A stretch of 64,000 bases of DNA, taken from positions 1-64,000 of the forward strand of contig JAEOTO010000006.1 in assembly GCA_016839805.1 (NCBI GenBank), in the 5' to 3' direction. Numbering within the stretch: the first letter of the stretch is position 1; every line of letters begins with the position of its first letter. Both the position numbers and the translations under genes were made by a program. The notes beneath the pieces were generated by a model. The model saw only the letters and a list, made by a program, of their open reading frames with translations, was not told the DNA's origin and did no database searches. This stretch comes from Candidatus Hermodarchaeota archaeon (GTDB taxonomy: Archaea; Asgardarchaeota; Hermodarchaeia; Hermodarchaeales; Hermodarchaeaceae). This document shows positions 60,434 to 64,000 of this stretch, piece after piece.

Positions 60434-61429
60434 CTAGCTCCTTTTTTCTAGATACTCTTCCCAGGGTAGGACCTGTTCTGTTGAATACCATCCAAAGGCT
60501 CGATAAAGGATTGCAATTGCACCTTGTGGTGGAATTACACCTTGTTCAGTGATAATTGCGTCAATGAATTCTGGAGGAGTCACATCAAATGCTGGATTTC
60601 TTACACTAACATGCTTCCACCTCGCAAGTTTGTCTTGTGATATGACTTCTGCTGTATCCCTCTCCTCGATTTCGATAAGCTCTCCTGCCATTGTTGCCGG
60701 ACTGAACTTGTAACTTTCAGCTGCGACATAAAAATCAACACGCGCCTCATTTGCCGTAAGCGCTACCAAACTTGTCCCAATCTTGTTAACCACAGCACCA
60801 TTAGCTGTAATCGCATCAGCACCAACAAAAACCTTGTCTGCACGACTCATAAGATACCGAATAGAATTATCTGTGATTAGTATAGCCGGGATCCCTGCCT
60901 TATCTAGCCATGTAGCCGTAATGTGTCCTTGGTATTTCGGTCGAGTTTCAGGTACATAAACAGTGAATTTTTTACCCAGCGAAAATGCAGCTTTCAGCAC
61001 ACCAAAAGCAGTAGCACTGTTACAATAGGTAAAAATGATATCTCCATCCACAATTAAACGTGCACCGATTTCCCCGATCGTTTTCACCGCGTTATTAGAC
61101 ATATCAATGAAACCGGTTCCGATTTTGTTTGCCTCTTTCTTTAATTCCCCGATCTTTATGATCTGTTCAGCTTTAGCAATTAAGCGTGTATAAAAATAAC
61201 GTAACCCGTTTGGTAAAGAAACTGCTGTTGGTCTAGTCTCATGAAGTATCTGAGCCGCAAGAGCCACATCTTGAAGGAGTTTGTTAACCTGCCTTGCCTT
61301 TGACTTTTCTGTAGCAATCATTAGGCCTTTAACAGCAGCCCGTGCGATACGACCTGCACCTCTGGTCCGCATTGAGCGAATATCATCAGCAATTGCTTGG
61401 GTTTCAGCAGGAACTTTAGCCATGACCAT
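60434..61429 (-). CDS. Ribose-1,5-bisphosphate isomerase (eIF2B-like family)
   Basis: Converts ribose 1,5-bisphosphate to ribulose 1,5-bisphosphate, step two of archaeal AMP degradation. Motifs: DIRSMRTRGAGRIARAAVKGL near the N-terminus (substrate Arg/Gly), FTYCNSATAFGVLKAA with the catalytic Cys, VYVPETRPKYQGH, and VFVGADAITANGAVVNKIGT with the catalytic Asp. It pairs functionally with the AMP phosphorylase at 17.6 kb. ATG 61423 is an alternative start. Divergent from a paralogue at 61487. Confidence 0.88.
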   Translation of the reverse strand: MVMAKVPAETQAIADDIRSMRTRGAGRIARAAVKGLMIATEKSKARQVNKLLQDVALAAQILHETRPTAVSLPNGLRYFYTRLIAKAEQIIKIGELKKEANKIGTGFIDMSNNAVKTIGEIGARLIVDGDIIFTYCNSATAFGVLKAAFSLGKKFTVYVPETRPKYQGHITATWLDKAGIPAILITDNSIRYLMSRADKVFVGADAITANGAVVNKIGTSLVALTANEARVDFYVAAESYKFSPATMAGELIEIEERDTAEVISQDKLARWKHVSVRNPAFDVTPPEFIDAIITEQGVIPPQGAIAILYRAFGWYSTEQVLPWEEYLEKRS

Positions 61430-61486
61430 CGCCGAGCCATTTAATACATCATCAGGGTATTAATGCTGCCATGGAGGAACGATTTC

Positions 61487-62410
61487 ATGAACCTTGACTG
61501 GCTGATTAAAAAATTTACGACCTATGAAATTGCCAGTGCAGATGGAACAGCCATTGCCGCCGCCTCTGCGCTCAAGGATATTGCGATGAAAATACAAGCG
61601 AAATCTACAAAGGACCTCTATGAAAAAATCAAGGTCAACGCTTACGGACTTAGGGAGGCACGACAGAGCTCAGCGGCGTTGCTTAATTGTCTTGATTTCA
61701 TCGAAGATGCGGCTCTCTCCGCCTACCAGGTAAAAACACCCCTGAAAAAAATGCGAGAAGTAATTAGTGAAGCATGCACAAACTTCGTGGAACGGATTGC
61801 CGCAGCAAAGGACAAAATTGGAGAAATTGGATCAAAACGCATACGTTCCGGTGATCGGATTCTCACACTCTGCCGAAGTACGACTGTCTTATCGATTCTA
61901 AAGAAAGTGGCTGAGCAAGGGAAGGATATTGAAGTCTTTGTCGCGGAGAGTCGTCCCGATCTAGAGGGTCGTCTATTAGCAAATGAAGTGGCTGCGTTAG
62001 GCATACCTGTTACATTTTTCACAGATTTTGCCGCACGGATTTTTCTTCCTGATATGCATGTGATGCTAGCAGGAGGCGAAGCTATTGCTGCAAGCGGGGC
62101 CATTGTTTCCAAGGTTGGAACCGCAACACTTGCAGAGCTGTGTCATGATGCGCGAGTCCGTGTTCTCATCGCCGTAGGAAGCTACAAGTTTTCCCATGAA
62201 ACCATTTTGGGACGTCTAGTGGTTCTAGAAGAAGGAAATCCAGAACAAGTAGTACATAGTGACAAAATTGACTCTAAAGTAACGGTTCGTAATCCCCTCT
62301 TTGATGTTACCGGGCCTGAACACATAGACGCCTTCATAACTGAACGTGGCATCATTCCTCCCCAAGGAGCCTATCTACTTTTTACAACGAACCAAGAAAA
62401 CAAGCATTAG
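61487..62410 (+). CDS. eIF2B-alpha/R15P-isomerase-like paralogue
   Basis: 307 aa. Same fold as the divergent neighbour: DRILTLCRSTTVLSILKK keeps a Cys at the catalytic place, VFVAESRPDLEGR and AGGEAIAASGAIVSKVGTATLAEL follow. In this last motif Asp of the isomerase (VGADAIT) is replaced by Glu (AGGEAIA), so it probably acts on a different substrate or is a regulatory eIF2B-alpha-like protein. The N-terminal TRGAGR signature is also absent. GGAGG lies 8 nt before ATG 61487. Confidence 0.75.
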   Translation: MNLDWLIKKFTTYEIASADGTAIAAASALKDIAMKIQAKSTKDLYEKIKVNAYGLREARQSSAALLNCLDFIEDAALSAYQVKTPLKKMREVISEACTNFVERIAAAKDKIGEIGSKRIRSGDRILTLCRSTTVLSILKKVAEQGKDIEVFVAESRPDLEGRLLANEVAALGIPVTFFTDFAARIFLPDMHVMLAGGEAIAASGAIVSKVGTATLAELCHDARVRVLIAVGSYKFSHETILGRLVVLEEGNPEQVVHSDKIDSKVTVRNPLFDVTGPEHIDAFITERGIIPPQGAYLLFTTNQENKH

Positions 62411-62471
62411 AAAGGCTCAAAAACCTTAAACTACCGTGTTCTTCGAGAGTAACACGCTGGAAGTAAAACCC

Positions 62472-62687
62472 ATGCCTCCTACAACTACCACTAAAAAAAG
62501 TACAAAGAAATTAGCTGACATTGACGGCGAACTCTGTGGTGTTTGTCAAGCATGTGCCACAGTCTGTCCAGTCAACGCAATCGAGGTTACTGAAAGTTAC
62601 CTTATTGTTATTCCCGAAAAATGTACTGGCTGTGGAGTTTGCGTTACAGTGTGTCCTGTGGGAGCCATTACCCTAATAGAACGCTAA
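62472..62687 (+). CDS. 2[4Fe-4S] ferredoxin
   Basis: 71 aa. Two cluster motifs: CGVCQACATVCPVNA and CTGCGVCVTVCPVGA. A 20-residue basic Thr/Lys leader (PPTTTTKKSTKK) precedes it. ATG 62472 is used. It lies 31 bp upstream of the geranylgeranyl reductase gene, which needs a low-potential electron donor; a ferredoxin next to such a reductase is also known in Methanosarcina. Confidence 0.92.
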   Translation: MPPTTTTKKSTKKLADIDGELCGVCQACATVCPVNAIEVTESYLIVIPEKCTGCGVCVTVCPVGAITLIER

Positions 62688-62718
62688 AATTGGTTAGAAC
62701 TTCTCAGAAGGTGTTAAT

Positions 62719-63936
62719 GTGTCAAATGAAAACCGTGTTATCGTTGTTGGTGCGGGACCAGCGGGTTCATCCACAGCAATGGGCGCCTTACGGGCTGGAG
62801 CGGCTGTAACGATTATTGATAGAAAAACCAATGTTGGGATTCCAGTCCAATGTGGAGAAGCCATTGGAAAAACGGGACCCGGGCTAGCAGAAATTAATGT
62901 TCCAGACGAATCAATTCGAGCTTCTGTTCGAGGGTTCCGTGTGTATAGCCCAGGTCAAATTACAGTAGATTACGCAGAAAAAGAACCAAGCGGGTACATT
63001 GTTGATCGACGCGTTTTCGACAAGGAACTCTTCGCCCGTGCTACCGAAGCTGGCGCTGATAGCCTCCTCGGAGCCCGAGTTCTGGACATCACACGATCTA
63101 ACGGAGTTGTTACTGGGGTAATTGTTCGCCACGACGGCCGACGCAACACCCTGAAAGCAAAAGTGGTCATAGGTGCAGATGGCGTAAACAGTCAGATTGC
63201 TCGCCTTACTGGACTTCGAAAATCTTACAAACCCGCAGATATTGATTCTTGTTTCGCCTATGAAATGGCAAATAGTGAACTTGAAGTCACAGATCTTATG
63301 GAATTCCTTCTAGGAAATGAAGTCTCACCACGAGGATACATTTGGATCTTCCCCAAGGGAAATGGTCGTGCAAATGTAGGTATTGGAATCGGCGGAACAG
63401 TCAAAACGAAGACAGCAAAAGAATACCTCGATCATTTCCTCAAGCATCATGATGTCGCTAAACGACAGCTAAGCCAGGCAAAAGTCATTGAAACTCGAGT
63501 GGGAGCTCTTCCTGTCTGTGGACCGAACAAAAAAAATGTGGTTGATGGCGCGCTTTTAGTCGGTGATTCCGCAGGTCATGTGCATCCCATTACAGGTGGT
63601 GGAATGGGGTATGCGATGGTTTGTGGTAACATCGCAGGAAGAGTTGCAGCTGAGTGCATCATGAAGGAGCAAGTAAGTGCTAAACATCTTCAAAAATACG
63701 AAGATGAATGGCGTAAGATCTATGGATCTGAGTTCGAGCAATCTCTCAAACTCCGCGAACTCATACTAAAAACTGATGATGCAACTTTGGATAAACTTGC
63801 AGGTATTGTTACCGGAGAATCGATTGTGCGCATGACGGCTGGAAAAAAGGTAAAAATCTTCATGAAAGCCATGGCGACTGGTGATAAACACCTTATTGCA
63901 TTAATGAACGAATTACGAAAACTTCGTATGGTATAA
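62719..63936 (+). CDS. Geranylgeranyl reductase family protein (archaeal lipid saturation)
   Basis: FAD-dependent reductase that saturates the isoprenoid chains of archaeal membrane lipids. N-terminal FAD fold VIVVGAGPAGSSTAMGALRAGA, the PVQCGEAIG region with Cys, family motif PRGYIWIFPKGNGRANVGIGIGG, and FAD-binding DGALLVGDSAGHVHPITGGGMGYAMVCG. 405 aa, typical length. GTG start with GAAGGTG upstream. Co-transcribed with the ferredoxin that probably feeds it electrons. Confidence 0.92.
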   Translation: MSNENRVIVVGAGPAGSSTAMGALRAGAAVTIIDRKTNVGIPVQCGEAIGKTGPGLAEINVPDESIRASVRGFRVYSPGQITVDYAEKEPSGYIVDRRVFDKELFARATEAGADSLLGARVLDITRSNGVVTGVIVRHDGRRNTLKAKVVIGADGVNSQIARLTGLRKSYKPADIDSCFAYEMANSELEVTDLMEFLLGNEVSPRGYIWIFPKGNGRANVGIGIGGTVKTKTAKEYLDHFLKHHDVAKRQLSQAKVIETRVGALPVCGPNKKNVVDGALLVGDSAGHVHPITGGGMGYAMVCGNIAGRVAAECIMKEQVSAKHLQKYEDEWRKIYGSEFEQSLKLRELILKTDDATLDKLAGIVTGESIVRMTAGKKVKIFMKAMATGDKHLIALMNELRKLRMV

Positions 63937-64000
63937 CGTGGATAATTTAGGGTAAACAACTTTAAATCATCATTCTCCTCTCATAATCAGGATAATCGAG

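Noticed and set aside
1-64000. CRISPR array, insertion sequence or prophage
   Set aside because: No regularly spaced direct repeats, transposase, integrase or phage gene was seen in the window.

Overview
This 64 kb window is archaeal, and the best fit is an Asgard-type archaeon, possibly of the Heimdall/Hod side. That placement is my inference from gene content, not from a tree. Archaeal markers include TFB, aIF1, Rpo12, topoisomerase VI A and B, a proteasome beta subunit, archaeal-type SAM synthetase, the archaeal pantoate kinase/phosphopantothenate synthetase route to CoA, AMP phosphorylase with ribose-1,5-bisphosphate isomerase, a tetraether-synthase-like radical SAM enzyme, a geranylgeranyl reductase, and two tRNA genes with bulge-helix-bulge introns. 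Asgard-like (eukaryote-signature) genes include a Ras-like small GTPase co-transcribed with a longin-like protein, two Roadblock/LC7 proteins, a membrane-anchored JAMM protease, ribosomal protein eL13 and a Get3-like ATPase. No insertion sequence, integrase, CRISPR array or prophage is visible. Gene density is high and no gap without a gene exceeds 300 bp.

Layout. 1-7.3 kb: 3' end of a TFB gene, an acyl-CoA synthetase behind an operator-like repeat, a tandem pair of winged-helix/Fe-S proteins, a membrane protein with a zinc ribbon, and a bacterial-type FAD glycerol-3-phosphate dehydrogenase. 7.5-8.9 kb: longin-like protein plus small GTPase, joined by an ATGA overlap. 8.9-16.3 kb: DUF4443 regulator, a three-gene ECF/DUF4430 uptake cassette, hisS next to an intron-containing tRNA-His, aIF1, Rpo12, Get3/ArsA. 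16.4-27.3 kb: cation exchanger, AMP phosphorylase, GNAT acetyltransferase, site-2-type protease, LarA-like protein, Top6A/Top6B, signal peptidase, small unknowns. 27.3-36.2 kb: SAM synthetase, an unknown two-gene operon, a Ski2-like helicase divergent from the JAMM protein, a Roadblock protein, a degenerate Orc1/Cdc6-like ATPase. 36.2-45.2 kb: DUF99, tetraether synthase, an RHH regulator with its own operator, inositol-1-phosphate synthase, membrane proteins, a nitrilase-family amidase, a pair of membrane/coiled-coil proteins, and a HypE-like protein. 45.2-51.8 kb: a five-gene CoA cluster (coaBC-panB-panE-pps-pok, minus strand) divergent from a frameshifted pantoate-kinase paralogue and an ECF S component. 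51.8-64 kb: second Roadblock protein, HypB, Prs, tRNA-Gln, a two-component lipoyl synthase/lipoate ligase cassette, PsmB, eL13 fused to helix-hairpin-helix domains, two eIF2B-like sugar-phosphate isomerases, and ferredoxin plus geranylgeranyl reductase.

Translation signals are consistent. Many starts sit 5-10 nt behind GGAGG or GGTGA, and TTG/GTG starts are common. Several promoters carry a TATA box 24-27 nt before the start codon, which suggests leaderless messages. I corrected many starts using these signals, and the reasons are in the entries.

The most interesting items are the longin/GTPase operon, the membrane JAMM protease, the tRNA-His gene with one clear and one probable intron and a eukaryote-like discriminator base beside hisS, the LipS-type lipoate cassette, the unknown operon at 28.7-30.7 kb with a structured region in front of it, and abrupt codon-composition switches inside the GTPase and JAMM genes.
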